From Sternotherus odoratus (lineage: Eukaryota > Chordata > Testudines > Kinosternidae): a stretch of DNA of 64,000 bases. Below the pieces are notes generated by a model that did no database searches, was not told the origin of the DNA, and saw only the letters and a list, made by a program, of their open reading frames with translations. Location of the stretch: contig JAVMKO010000003.1 of NCBI GenBank assembly GCA_032164245.1, positions 66,968,390 through 67,032,389 on the forward strand, given 5' to 3'. A program made the position numbers and the translations under genes. Shown in pieces: positions 48,002 through 61,506 of the stretch (its first letter is position 1; every line of letters begins with the position of its first letter).

Positions 48002-48143
48002 TCTACATATATAAAAGTCAAATGGTGTATGCGTGCGTGCGTGTATGTATGCTGCCTTACTCCTTCCACACCGTTTGAGCTAGAGACTTGAAATGTGGTA
48101 CAGTTATAGGCTTTAGGGTCCTAATCAGGGTAAGAGTCGAAAA
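48002..48143 (+). mobile_element. Helitron-like 5' fragment
   Basis: The sequence TCTACATATATAAAAGTC, then accgtttgagctagagactt and ctttagggtcctaatcag matches the first about 140 bp of the Helitron at 45506. It lacks the 3' hairpin and CTAG. It ends about 140 bp before FIG4 exon 12. Confidence 0.78.
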
Positions 48144-48249
48144 TTTACCAATGTCCCTTTTTAATTATGTAAAGTGAGCAAAACTGGCATGAAAACATTA
48201 CTGTTGACATAGTGTCTGGTCAGGAGAATTTCCAACCAATGAAAATTAA

Positions 48250-48408
<159 letters not shown>

Positions 48409-49736
48409 TGAAAACAAGAGAAGTAAATAGGGTTGGATGAGTTCGTGTGGGGTGATGGGGGTGTACATAAACATGTGTATACATATACACACCACACACA
48501 CTACTTATTTGAAATGCTCCTAAATCCCTGCAATACGTACTCTAGCATGGCTTTTTAAGGATTGCAGTAATGTGAAAATTATAATTGAATGTCCTATTAG
48601 AGTGAAAAAAAACTGCAACCAAAGGGACGTAGACATAACCGCACATTGAATAAGTGTAAAATATGCTACTTGTATCTTCAGGGTAAATGTGTACTTGTGA
48701 ACCTTGGTGTAGTTGGTGGTTCTTGCTACAATAAACACTTCACAAATTATGTCTGAAATATTCATTTACATCCTTTATATTTAAACAGTTCCTGAATTTT
48801 TAAAAGATACAACAAACAGTTCTTCGTTCTGAGAACAGCTTCTTTTGCTGCTTTAGGGCATGCACTTCATGGTGTATTGCATGCTTGAAAACAAGATATG
48901 CAATATCTGAACAGATAAAGCAAGCACCGTTTTGAATTAAAGAAAGCATTTTCTAAGAAGTGCCAGGAAATATACCTGTCATCTAAACTTACTAGTTCCT
49001 ACTCTTGTATACATGTTGATAGAAATGCATATTTTTAGGAAAAAAAACTTAAAAATTAAAAGTCTAGAGAAGATGGATTATTATTTATTATAACTTTCTA
49101 AAACATTACAGAAGTTATCTGATACACTGTATGTTCCCAAATCTCTAAGATGCAAATAAGTTATTTAATTTTTAAATTAGTGATAAAATGGGGTGTGAAA
49201 TGAGGTTTTTTTTTTTTATTTCGAAAACTCAATTCGGCCATCATTGACTTATGGTATAATTGAAATCTATGTATTTGATGTATTTTATGAAGTTTTTATT
49301 AGGCCTTTTAAGGAAAATTCCTTCAACCTGTCTATAAACATTAATTACATAATATTTTTGTGCGATCACTTTCCCAACTTTGGGGGAATCTCTGTATTCT
49401 AATAAGCTCTATAACTCGCATTTCGGTTCGGAGGGAGGGAGAAGCATTTTGTGTTTGGCTTTCCTAGACTAATTTGTTGTGAGCCTTGGCACACTCTTAA
49501 TACACTACTGGATTTTTTGCATTGTAAGCTAATTGCAACACACGTCCTACCACATATGCATAGTTACATTGTTTTCACCCACTAATGTATTTTCAACCAC
49601 TCAGATTTCAGACTCATTTTTAGCAGGTTATTAAAAACCCTTCCCTCTATTTCACTGAGCCAGACTCATATGACATGACCTCTAATCCTTACCTTACACA
49701 GTTTATTTAATATATGGTATTTTGTTTCCCTTCCAG

Positions 49737-49782
49737 ATGGAATGAACTGGGAGGTTTTGTTGTTCCCACTGGTCACTTACAG
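49737..49782 (+). CDS. FIG4: FIG4 exon 13
   Basis: This is a 46-nt exon with acceptor ttccag and donor gtatta. It reads WNELGGFVVPTGHLQ, just before the catalytic loop, and ends in phase 0. Confidence 0.96.
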
Positions 49783-49993
49783 GTATTACGTAATATTGGT
49801 TTATTATTACAACAACGTTTTATTGATATAAGTCAGTAGTCTGATAGGTCAGGATGCTTCCAAAGAGCCAGCTACCATAGGTGCAACAGGAAGGATTGTT
49901 CATGAATCAGTAGATGTCTCTTTTTCCTCTGAGTCACCTGGTTCTTGCCTACTTTTGTATACCTGCCTCTGGACACTTCCACTGCTTGCATCC

Positions 49994-50090
49994 GACGAAG
50001 TGGGTATTAGCCCACGAAAGCTTATGCTTCAAAACTTTATAGTTAGTCTTTAAGGTGCCACAGGACTTTGTTACCTCTACTTTACTAATG
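49994..50090 (+). mobile_element. Old Penelope-like 3' fragment
   Basis: The sequence catccgacgaagtgggtatt, agcccacgaaagcttatgct and gttagtctttaaggtgcc aligns with the right arm of the copies at 8888 and 19033. It is more diverged and lacks the inverted arm. Confidence 0.6.
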
Positions 50091-51503
50091 TAAATCTGTA
50101 TATTGTAGTAGCACCCATAGGCCCCAAATGGATTTAGGGCCACATTGTCTTTGGATGGTGCTAGGAAAAATTGTGCTGCTGGAAATATCTTCTTACCAAA
50201 TGAAATCTGAGAAATATATTAAATTTAGTTTCCATTTCTGAAACTAACGATAGTAGCATTAGTCTTGCTGAAAGTTGCTATCCCTTGTAACATTAACAGT
50301 ACTTAGGCAACAAGCCACACAGTACAATGCTTTTAATAATTTTTATATCTTGTCTTACAATCAGAAACAATGTACTGTTCAATATTGTAAAAACTGCATT
50401 GTTCAAACATTACAATTTTAGTTGAGTGTGGAATAAACATGCTTCATTCTGATAGTAAATTCACATACATGTAAACAAGTATTTAAAAGCATTCTTATCT
50501 TCACATTGTTGCACATTGTATAATTGTAGTTACAATCAAAAATTAAACAGGCAATTTGACTCAATACTATTTATGTATAGCATGGTGAAAGAATTACTGG
50601 TTTATTTTAAATATGGATGTCATGATTGTATATTCTGCACACAAGATACAATATTGATGAAACATTGTTTCCTTCTACCTATGATTATTTATAATTTTAT
50701 ATTTGACATAAACTAGTGAACAAATGATCAATTCCATATTAACAGAACATCAACAGTCTGATATTTAAGGAGAACTAGCTGAGTGAGCCTAATTTTAATC
50801 TCTCTAAAAGAAAGAAAAACATGCAAGCCAAAAGAATGCTGCCTAGATTTATACATCTTCAAGCATTGCACGTCTACCTGTGTTTAGTGCATTAACAAAA
50901 TAAGACATCATTCATATGAAAATATGGTATTTATGCTTTCAGCCCTTCAGATTATAAAATACCAAGCCTTGTCTGGTCATTATGTAATTGAAGAAGATAG
51001 GCACAGGTGGTGTTTAGAAAGGTATGCAGATTGTAATCTTTAACAGAACTTGTACACCTGTTCCCTATGAATAAGAGTGTTGAAAATATAAACGCTATTG
51101 TCCTATGGCCACAGCAACATGATAGTATGTTTTGTTTTTTATATTTCAGTCTTGGTAGGAAGACTTAAAAATGAGAACTTTATTTTCGCATTGCAGTGGC
51201 ACCCAACTTTTTTTGCAATAAATCATGTGTGTGTTTGAGAGGAATGAGTTTAGTGTTTCAGGAAGCTGATAATAGTGAGACTCTTCTGAATTGAGGTTTT
51301 AGCAGTTTTCTGTAATGAAGACAATTGCAGCCTAAATGATTTAAGATCTTGACTTATTCACACAAGATTTTGAATAATTAAATATATGAGTTTTGTCAAG
51401 TTTATTAGGAAACCAGGAGAACAGTTCCCTTGTGGAGTAAGCATGAATTCAACGATTGGGAACTGGTTGAAAAATTTCCCATTTATTCTTATTTCTTTCC
51501 TAG

Positions 51504-51653
<150 letters not shown>

Positions 51654-53724
51654 TAAGAGATTTCACTGTTCGTAAAATATGTTGTGTTTTTCCCCTGGTA
51701 TTAATTTTGTAACAAATATTAAGCAGTTATCTTTTCTGTGGCTTTTTATATTTTGATGTTTTCATAATTTTTCTTTAAGTGAAAATACTTATGTTTAAAT
51801 AAAATGTTCAGATCATTTTTTTCAGCTAATTAAATTATCCATTCATCCCTCTATGATATTTAACAAAAATCAATGTAACTTCAAGATTATCTTTAATTGA
51901 TTAGTGTGCTGCTTAGGCTCCGTTCAGGATAACAAAACTGAGCACTTCTCTTTGGATGCTTAAACTTCAAACTTGAAAACTGTCCTTTAAATAAACACAA
52001 TAAAAGTGTATTATAAAGCTTTTCATTTTTGCTTTGAAGTTTGCCTTTAAAGTGAGCTAAGCAGTTTTTTGCCAGATGCTCCCAATAACCTGAAATACAT
52101 GCAGAAATACATTTTAACTTATTTTTCTTCATTTTTCTTTGGTATCTTCTTGATATTTTTGGTGTATTGAAGAGAGGGAAAAAATGCATCCTTCTGCAAC
52201 CGCTCTTTAAAATATTTCAGATTATACACATATGCCTTTGACACTGAAATTGGAACCCTCTGAATATTAGAGGCCATTAAGGCTTGCAAGAGTGTTTTCT
52301 CAGGGATTTGGACATTTGGACCTCATTGTATAAATATGAGGGTCAATTGAGGCCACATTGTTTTCCTTATTACTGTAATAGAGACCTCGGAACTTGTGAC
52401 TTCAAGTGGTTAGTTTAATATTTCTTGCATAGTGTAGCTTATTGGAGCATTATGATTGGGGGAGATCTTGGTCTGCAAATAAAACAAGTTCCAGCCTGCA
52501 ATTCTCTATAAAAGATTGCCTTTGGCATTCTACTGTCATGCTTATGGACCTAACCATCTCAGCTGCATTCACTATAAAAGCTTTAATGCCTATGACCACA
52601 TCCCAGAGATATCAGGCATTTACTACTTGTGTCAAGTGTGGTGGTAAATGCCTCATTCCAAATAACTATTATTCAGGGTTGGACTCCATTCTGAGTCCTT
52701 TTCCCAGCCCAACAAAGGGGAATATGGGTACCCTTGAGGGGTTACCTTATTCTGTGAAGATTTAAGATCTTCCTTTTTCCCTACAAGCCAACAGCATCCA
52801 CCACTCATTTCCGCTTGTCTCTTATTCATGTTTACTTCTGGGTGCTATAGAGATAAATATTTATTAAATGAGAATATATAAGTGTCTAAGGTATTATAAC
52901 TAATGAGAAAGCGTAAGCTTGGTTTTAGAGCCCAATCCTGTAGTGATTACCCTACTTCGGCAAAACTTCCACGGCGTGATTATCTCAGTAAACAGTCCAA
53001 AATTGGTCCAGGAATGTATGATCACCATATTTTAGACTTCAGTGTGATTGTCTAGTGAGAATTTTTGCTATCTGTTTTTGTAAACAGAAATAGATAGGAG
53101 AAAAAAATTTAATCAGGGAAAAAAACCTAGGTATCTCAAGTATTCCACAGTAGTTACTGAAAATGAATTAATTAAACTTTTAATATTTGGGAAAGTATTG
53201 TTAACGTTTTATAACTAAGATTCATTTCACTCTGTTAAAATCTACTTGTTCGTTAAAATAATCACAATATATATTTACTTAGCCTTCTTATGGTCCCTGA
53301 TATATACCATTTATACCTTTGCTATGTACAGTGTATTCATGTGCATATGTACATAATGTGCACAATAATTTTTTGGCGAATGTCCTAAGGTTAATATCTG
53401 AAGTGGGCAGTAGGAGGAGGCTATCCGAAAAGTCTGGTGCTTTGATCTTTGGGTCTTTTAGACCAGAGCAGATGTAGTTAGTTGCCCAGTACGTGCTTAG
53501 TCTAAGAGAATGTTGCAAAAGAACACTTAACTCCTCTTGTGGTGGTTGCCACCTGTGTAATCTTCACTAGCTAAATTAATATTTTGGAAAGAAGACACCT
53601 GGCTTTTCTGGTTCAGAAGTATGACACATTACATTAACCGAAAATAGTTTATCTGGAATTCTACCTGCTTACCTTTAAGTCTTTTTAAAACATAAAGGTA
53701 AGTAAGGCATAAAATACAGAGTAG

Positions 53725-54015
<291 letters not shown>

Positions 54016-54299
54016 TAAATACTGTATCTTGCTTTCTCTGCATTACTAATCATTGCTTGTCAGCAATTCATTTCTGCAAATTTAGGGAAACATTTTAAAA
54101 AGAGCACTTGAAAACAGCTGGTTACTTTGATCACTGAAATTATGTGATGATAGAATAATATTTTTTTATTGGATCAGTGTCTCTTGGTGAGAGAGACTAG
54201 CATGAACCATGATTAGAAACTGCCTACTCGCTGCTAGACTCATGCCTAACTCATTAGATCACAGTGGCACTTAACATTGTCTGTTCATTTGTAAAAATG

Positions 54300-54436
54300 G
54301 GTGACAATAACAATAATGGGCAGTTACATAGCACTTTTTCGTTTGTAGTCCTCAGAGCCCTACAGAGCTTGGCGTAAGCATTACTAACCACATTGCATAG
54401 ATAAGGCACAGGTTGGTTAAGTGATTTGCCTGGAGA
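54300..54436 (-). repeat. MIR-like SINE, antisense
   Basis: The run gttacatagcactttttcgt, cattgcatagataaggcaca and ttaagtgatttgcctgga follows the antisense MIR core (the usual cattttacagatgaggaaac region is changed). Confidence 0.5.
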
Positions 54437-54610
54437 CACTCTGGTCTAGTAGATGAGGTCTGTACCTCTAAGCAGATGACCTGGATTGCACCCTTGATTC
54501 TAACACTTCCTTTCTCTGAATCTTAACTTCTCTGTGCCTCAGTTTCATTTCCATACCTGAAAAATGGAAGTAGTGATGGTTGCTTCCTGAATGGGAGTAT
54601 TGAGACCTAA
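54437..54610 (+). repeat. MIR-like SINE, sense
   Basis: The run cctggattgcacccttgatt, aacttctctgtgcctcagtt and tgaaaaatggaagtagtgat follows the MIR core on the + strand. It abuts an antisense MIR-like segment, so the pair forms a tail-to-tail arrangement. Confidence 0.6.
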
Positions 54611-55018
54611 ACAATGTTTCTAGAGTATTAAGGCAGGTCGGTGGCAAAAGTAAGAAGAAAACTCAAAAATAACTCAATTTAATTTGCTGTAACTTAAAAA
54701 AAATAGTAAATAAAAATTCACCTTTAGGCTGAGACCAAGTGTAAACAAATTCCTTGTATGTTGAATTTTTTTCAGACAGTTATGAGCATAAGAAAAAGTG
54801 GAGGGTTGTCATGGAAGTTGGAACTCAGCTCTTTTACTGCAGCAGATGCTGCTATTTCTGCTTACTGTATTGTAATAAAGTTGCAGCCGTCTCTTAATTT
54901 TTAAAATAATGAATATGATAAATTAATTTAAGCATGCCCTTGACAAGGTCCCTGACAGGCATTCTGGCTATTCTACCATTTTTAGTTTCCTATTACTGGC
55001 AGAAAAATTGGAAGAGCA

Positions 55019-58000
55019 TGTTGTTCTTCAAGTGCTTGCTCATATCAATTCCATTTTAGGTATGCACGCGCCTATGTGCAGGGTTGTCAGAGACTTTTGC
55101 CTTATTGACATCTGGAGGGCTAGCTGTGGCGCCTCACTTGAGTGCCGCGCTCATGCATCGATATATCAGATGCATATGATATATCAGATGCCCTATGCCC
55201 TCTGTTCCTTCTTACTGTCCATGGTGGTTAGTTGAGTGCCTTTCCTTGCATAGCAAGAGCTAGTGGTTTCGACTCTTCTGACTTCAAGCCTTAGGGCCTT
55301 GTAAACAGTTGTTTATAGTAGTTTGTGTTAAGTAGTTAGGAGTTAGAGTCCCAATGGGGACTTGCCCCGGGTGGGGCATGCCATGGTGTCTGGGGTTTAA
55401 GCCCTGCGTGGACTGTAACAGGCCCGTGCCTATAAGTGATCCCCACAGCAGCTGCCTCAAGTGCTCGGGGAAGTCTCATGTAAAGGACAAGTGTTGTATT
55501 TGTAAAACATTTTGATCCAGGACTCAGAGTGGGATATTCTTTGCAGGCTCTCCTCGTGGAGGCTGCCCTGTGTCTGACTTCCAAAACGTCCTACCAAGAC
55601 ACACCTACTACTTTGTTGTGCACCCCCAGTACCAGGCTCTTCCTGACACTGTTCCCCATCACCGGTGCCCTGAAAGAAAATGAACCACGGCTACCCGGTA
55701 CTGGGCAAGAAAAGCCCTGGGGCATTGAACAAAGGACCCAGTTTGAGCCGCCTTGCCACTCCAAAGCCACATGGCCATGCCACCCCTGTTGGAGCCTTTA
55801 GCCCCTTAAAGTGTCCACCACTGACTCCCAGGAGTGGTGGGGGACCCAAACTTCTGACAGCATCAACACCTCCCCAAGCTCCCCCCAGCCTTGATAGAGC
55901 AGAGGCCTCCGTCCACACTGCTGACACCATGCGTGCTGCAGGAAGCGACAAAGACTCCCTACAAAGGCAAGACGGTTACTGAGACTCCTCAGAGGGCAGT
56001 GGAGTGCCACCAGTCCCCCAATCCAAATTGCCATGGCCCTCTGAAAATTGCCACGGTCCTTCCACCTCCAAAAGGGCAGAAAAGAAATACTTTGTCCTGG
56101 CCAAAGGTTCGAGTACCTTTATACCCATATCGCTGGTTGTCTCTGCGCCAATGAAGAGGTCAGCTCCCAAAAATAGAGGCCAAAAGACCTGACCTCTTTG
56201 GGGAAAAAAATGTATTCAGCAGCCAGCCTTCAATTCCAGGTGGTGAACCTCTGGCCCTCTTTGGACTCCCTCCATAAGTTCAAGGAGTCTGGCTCTTAGT
56301 GTCTGACCCAGGAATTTGGCACCCTGGTGGAAGAGGGCACCACGGCGAGTAGGCAGTCGGTCCAGATGGCATACAAGTGGCAGACTTGGTGTCTAGTGTG
56401 ATCACGTCGGCGGTGGTCATAAAGCACAGCTTTGGCGTCAGACCACCGGCCTATCCCAAGAGATGCAGACCTCTATCCAGGACCTTCCATTTGATGGGAA
56501 TGGTCTCTTTTTGAAGCAGGCTGATGCGAGGCTGCATGGGTTAAAGGACACTTGGAACACCCTTCACTCGCTGGGCATACATACGAGACCAGTCTTCATG
56601 GAAACAGTTCCAGCCACCCCTACCACCAAGACCTTGGCAGCCTCATCAAGGGTTTTTAAGGAGAAGGGGTAGAGACACAAACTTTAGTCGTCACCACCCT
56701 TCCTTCTCCTGTGCAGTCTGGCCCAGTGAAGCATCCCAAAGCCAGAAATATTCATTTTGAAGGTGTGTTCAGGAACAACGCCCAGTCAATTTTCCAAATG
56801 CACCTTATTCGTTCCTCAACTGTTTTCATCCCTATCGTTCTCCTGGTTGCAGGTCACCTCAGACTTTTGGGTGCTGGACATAGTATCTCAGGGCTATGCC
56901 CTGCAAGTTTTGGTCTGTCCTTCTAACCCCCTCTCCCCCCGAGGGACCCTTCTCACAAGCAACTCCTTGTCCAATAGGTCGAGAACCTCCTGCACATGAG
57001 GGCGGTGAAGGAGGCCCTTGGGACATGAAGGTAAAAGGGTTCTATTTCTGCTACTTCCTAATCCCAAAAGCAAAGGGGGCCTCAGACCCATTCTGGACCT
57101 GTGTTGCCTCAATAAATCTCTCAGAAAGTTGAAGTTTCGCATGGTATCCCAGACCTCCATCATCCCCTCCCTGGATCCGGGAGACTGGTACGTCACCCAC
57201 AGGTGTTTCCTCCATTTCATAGTGAGTGGATGCCATTTTCAATTCACGGCACTGCTCTTTGGCCTCTTATCGACCCCGAGGATGTTCACAAAATGTGTGA
57301 CGCCAATAGCTGCCTACCTGAGACGTCAATGGGTCCAGGTCTTCCCATATCTCAACGGCTGGCTCATTTAGGACAGATCTTGGGAGCAAGTGCAGAGGAG
57401 CCTCAGTCTGGTGTGTTCCACCAGCTGCGACCTGGGCCAGTTAATAAATGAGAAAAAATCCACCTTATTGCCCCTCTAGCTAATAGAGTTCATCGGGGTG
57501 GTTCTTGATTCCAGGTGAGCCAGAGCCTTCCTTCTGGAAGCGTGTTTTCAGGCCATATCGGACCTGATCTCCCATGTAACCACCCGCTCACCATGGCTCA
57601 CACCTGCCTGCAGCTGTTGGGCACGGCTCCATCTCCGGCTTCTTCAAGCATGGCTGACGTCAGTACATCCCCAACAAGCACGACCTACACTGGATAGTCA
57701 GGATGCCGAACCACATCAACCTGGATTGGTGGTTGGATCCTGGAGAGAGTTCCCTTTGTGACCCTGTCCCAGTTGCTGACCCTGCTCTCCTTTGCTTCGG
57801 ACCTGTGCTGGGGAGCCCACCTGGTTGCAGAATGATCTGGCCCTCCACATCAACATCAGGGAGCTCAGAGCAGTTCGCTGCTCCAATCAGCATAATCTTC
57901 CAGAGCTGGGGGGACTCCCCAGGTGGACCTGTTCGCATCCAGGCAGACCAGAAAATGCCACGTGTTCTGTTCGATCTGTGAGATGGACGGGTTCCCTGGC

Positions 58001-58220
58001 AGACACCTTTTTCATTCCATGCTCAGGAGTGCTGATGTATGTCTTCCTGCCAGTGCCGTTGATTTACAGGGTCCTTGTGAAGATCAACCAAGACAGGGCA
58101 AGAATTATCCTAATAGCTCCTGCGTGGTCTCGCCAGCAGCTGTCTGCAACACCAGTAAGTACCGTATCTCCATCAACTCCATTGCCACCTGCACCTGATA
58201 TTAGTCCCTTATCTCCCTGA
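55019..58220 (+). pseudogene. Decayed DIRS element lacking the recombinase
   Basis: The left end gttcttcaagtgcttgctca resembles the start of the intact DIRS. A gag-like zinc region (SCLKCSGKSHVKDKCCICKT) lies near 55450-55510. RT fragments FYFCYFLIPKAKG, GLRPILDLCCLNKSLRKLKF and LFGLLSTPRMFTKC lie at 57040-57300, and a methyltransferase-end match (LIAPAWSRQQ) near 58110-58140. The polymerase box reads YLNGWLI in place of YLDDWLI. Frameshifts are many. No tyrosine-recombinase region, ICR or right repeat is visible, so it is truncated and inactive. Confidence 0.82.
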
Positions 58221-59151
58221 GACCATCTGACACTGGGCACCTACCCTTTATTCTCTTATCTCCACTCCACCCACCTCCCCAAGCAGCCCCCTCTTCCTCC
58301 ATCTCATCCCCACCCCAAAAAGTCTGTTCCATACTCTACGAAACTCCCCAAATGTGTCTTTCAGACCAGCCAGACCTCCATTCCACTCAAACACCTTGCT
58401 CTCTGACACCTATCCCTCCAGAGGGACCTGGTGAACCAACACTCCACCTCTAACCTCGGGAGGAGGATGACATCACAATATACCATGAGAGAAATTTCTG
58501 GGGGCAGCCCTGCCTCTCTGGCACATGCACAGACTGTGAAGTGAAGGTCATTCTGATAGGTGGCAAGCTGTTGTGATTTTGAGTGTGTTGAGATGCTGGA
58601 TTCACTACTCAAGCCAAAGCCTATGAGTTGCTTTGTAGTGCATTAATACAGTCAATCAGGGTCCAACTTGGGCAGTTAAAATGCAACACAATGCCTGTGG
58701 CTCGGGTGGCAAATTGAGCACCCCAACCGCCATTGACAAAATGAGCCAAATACACCAAAAAAGTATGCAAAAAAGTTTCAGAATTGCTTGCAAATTAATG
58801 AAAATATGGCCAATATCATGGTCGCACCTGGTTTTGGTGATTAGTGTTTCTAAGTATTACTAAGTATTACTTCATCTTATACCACTATTATCACTGTAAT
58901 ATGCACAGAAGTGCATCTCAAATGCACAGCAAGCATTCAAGAAACTATACCAGATGCATTATCAGTGTTTGATTTTGCAGCTTTAACACCTGGTGCCGTC
59001 ATAAGCTTTTCACAAGTGTTCCCAAAAGCCTCTGAGTAAAACTGATACCTCTGGTATTAGCTGATGTAATCTGAGCAGTTATTAGCTAATTGTGATGAAA
59101 CTCTTGTTATTCCAAACAAGCAGAGCAAATTTTTTTGTATGTAGCTTTAGA

Positions 59152-61506
59152 CAGGGGTGTCAAACTCAATTGCACAGGGGGCCAAAACTCAAAACTCGCG
59201 GGCCGAACAGTATAACCATTTATTTAACAGACTAAATATTTATGTTTTTTAACCATTAATATGAACCAAAATACAGGATTCCAAAATAAATACATTTCAA
59301 CTTAAAATATTTTGCTCTTCATAAAAAAATATCCTGTCAATACAATACATTCAAAATCTGTACATGCTGGAATATTAAAAAATCTGAAAATATAAATAAA
59401 AAATTGAATTTAAAGCAAAAGTATAATCATAACAAATCATAACATTCCATTTTCTTGTCCTATTTAGTCAGAGCCTGATACTTGGAGTCTTTTCTTTGCA
59501 ACAAGTTTGTTTATGTTTGGGGTTAGGTTCTGTGTTGTGAAGATTCTCAGGATCGATTGCAGGTGTTCATCAGTGAGGCGACTCCTGTGTGACGTTTTGT
59601 TAATTTTCATCACAGAGAACAGCTGCTCGCACAGATATGTGCTGCCAAACATGGACAGGATTCGAGCCGCATGTTGGCGGAGCTGCGGCATCGCTTCAGG
59701 AATGAAGCGACTGAACTGTGCTGGCCCCGCAGTGTCGTACTTTGCCTTCAGTGTCCCGTTACATTGCAGTTCTATCAGCTCCATCTGCATTTCTACAGGT
59801 GCGGTTTCCACATCGACTGCAAATGGGTTGCGAAGCAGCTCGAAGTTACTTTTCTGTGCCTCAAAGTCACTGAAGCGCCGTGCAAACTCAGTGCGCAGCG
59901 CGCTGAGTTTTTCAGCAAAGGTGGCATTTGGGAAAACTGTGGCACTTTCTTGGTTCCGTATTACTTGGCAACAGGGAAAGTGAGACAAGTTGCATTGGTG
60001 CATTTGTGTCTCCCATAAGCGCAGCTTCACTTGAAATGCCTTCACTGCATCATGCATATCGGTTATTATGTGCTCCCATCCCTGGAGTTGAAGGTTTAAA
60101 GCGCTAAGATGCGACGTTATGTCAGCCAGGAACGCCAACTCACATTTCCACTTTTCATCCCGCAGAACTGTGCAGTCTTTCCCCTTACTGTCCATGAACT
60201 GGCAGATTTCCTCTCGCAGCTCAAAGTGTCTTTTGAGAACTTTTCCCCGACTTAGCCACCGGACCTCCGTATGATATGGCATATCGCCAAACTCGCTATC
60301 TATTTCCCGCAGAAAAGACTGGAATTGGCGGTGATTTAAACCGTGGGCTCTGATAAAGTTGACGGTTTGTGTTACAGTGTTCATCACATGATCCATTTTT
60401 AGGACTTTAGCACTCAGCGATTCCTGGTGTATGATGCAGTGATACACTGTCAACTCACCGGCACAGTTCTCCTCCCGCATCTTTGAGCGCATCCTTCCCA
60501 CCAGTCCATTTTTTTCATCACACATAGCAGGTGCGCCATCTGTTGTAAGTCCAACGAGTTTTTCCCACGGCAGTTTCATGTCGGTTACACTTTGAAATAC
60601 ATTTCCAAAGATGTCTTCTCCTTTCGTTGTCCCGTGCATCGATTTAATGTCCAGTATTTCCTCTGTTACGCACAAATTGGAATCCACACCACGGATAAAT
60701 ATCGCCAGCTGTGCAGTGTCAGTCGCGTCAGTAGTTTCATCCACGGCAAGGGAGTATGCAACAAAATCTTTTGCTCTTTCAATCAACTGTGTTTTCAAAT
60801 CAGTCGCCATCTCACAAACCCGATTAGCAACAGTGTTTCTGCTGAGGCTTACATTTGCAAACGCTCGCGTTTTATCTGGACAAAGGACGTCGCACACTTT
60901 CATCATACAATTCTTTACGAATTCCCCCTCGGTAAACGGCCGTCCTGATTTGGCGATCTCTTCGGCCACAATGAAACTTGCTTTCACAGCAGCTTCACTT
61001 TGTGATTTTGCTTTGGTGAAAAACGTCTGCTGGGATGTCAAATTCTTCTTCAACTCCTCTACCTTTTGTAGCTTCTGTCCTGCGCTCAGGTTTTTGAATT
61101 TGTTCTCATGTTTCGTCTCGTAGTGCCGTCTTAGGTTATACTCCTTCATTACAGCGACATTACTCCCGCAAAGGAGACACACTGGTTTACCTGCAATTTC
61201 AGTAAACATATACTCATTCTCCCACCGGCTTTGAAAGCCTCGGTTTTCAGAATCAATTTTTCTCTTGGCCATTGTTGGGGTCTAGCTTTGATTTGATATT
61301 AGCGTTGTATACATCAACAGACCGCGAACTTGAACCGCGGCTTGCCGTTGGCGGCAATTGCACTGCATCATGGGATTTGTAGTGTGTGTTATTGGGGCGT
61401 CATATCACAGGGCCATTAAAAACAGATATATAAAACGATTTCGCGGGCCGGATATAATTGTATGGCGGGCCAGATGTGGCCCGCGGGCCTTGAGTTTGAC
61501 ACATGT
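59152..61506 (-). mobile_element. Complete hAT transposon (Charlie-like)
   Basis: This 2,355-bp element lies in FIG4 intron 15, opposite in direction to the gene. The left end CAGGGGTGTCAAACTCAA and the right end, whose complement reads CACATGTGTCAAACTCAA when base 61507 is counted, form terminal inverted repeats. The inner bases are identical and three outer bases differ. Direct 8-bp copies of GCTTTAGA lie at 59144-59151 and 61507-61514; the G at 61507 may belong either to the target copy or to the element. It encodes one intact transposase. The start of the element by coding strand is at 61506. Confidence 0.93.
59464..61272 (-). CDS. hAT transposase, GTF2IRD2/Charlie8-like (602 aa)
   Basis: This is a cut-and-paste DNA transposase with no introns, stops or frameshifts. 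Its N-terminus has a BED-like zinc finger (C32-x2-C35, then H50-x4-H55) for terminal-repeat binding. The RNase H-like catalytic fold follows: the first acidic residue is D178 in SLAVDETTD and the second is D245 in LTTDGAPAM. A long insertion domain follows, and a C-terminal dimerisation region lies about 545-590, with YLCEQLFSVMK and RLTDEHLQSILR. It resembles the transposase-derived part of mammalian GTF2IRD2. Terminal repeats and a target duplication surround it closely, so it is a transposon gene and not a domesticated host gene. ATG at 61272 is the first Met and starts a typical BED-hAT N-terminus. Confidence 0.93.
   Translation of the reverse strand: MAKRKIDSENRGFQSRWENEYMFTEIAGKPVCLLCGSNVAVMKEYNLRRHYETKHENKFKNLSAGQKLQKVEELKKNLTSQQTFFTKAKSQSEAAVKASFIVAEEIAKSGRPFTEGEFVKNCMMKVCDVLCPDKTRAFANVSLSRNTVANRVCEMATDLKTQLIERAKDFVAYSLAVDETTDATDTAQLAIFIRGVDSNLCVTEEILDIKSMHGTTKGEDIFGNVFQSVTDMKLPWEKLVGLTTDGAPAMCDEKNGLVGRMRSKMREENCAGELTVYHCIIHQESLSAKVLKMDHVMNTVTQTVNFIRAHGLNHRQFQSFLREIDSEFGDMPYHTEVRWLSRGKVLKRHFELREEICQFMDSKGKDCTVLRDEKWKCELAFLADITSHLSALNLQLQGWEHIITDMHDAVKAFQVKLRLWETQMHQCNLSHFPCCQVIRNQESATVFPNATFAEKLSALRTEFARRFSDFEAQKSNFELLRNPFAVDVETAPVEMQMELIELQCNGTLKAKYDTAGPAQFSRFIPEAMPQLRQHAARILSMFGSTYLCEQLFSVMKINKTSHRSRLTDEHLQSILRIFTTQNLTPNINKLVAKKRLQVSGSD

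Noticed and set aside
52442..52765. 107-codon frame in intron 14
   Set aside because: No domain, no splice-supported extension and no repeat family I recognise. It could be a chance frame or an old repeat.
59464..61272. Transposase read as a host GTF2IRD2-like gene
   Set aside because: Terminal inverted repeats and an 8-bp target copy enclose it tightly and it has no introns, so it is a transposon gene.
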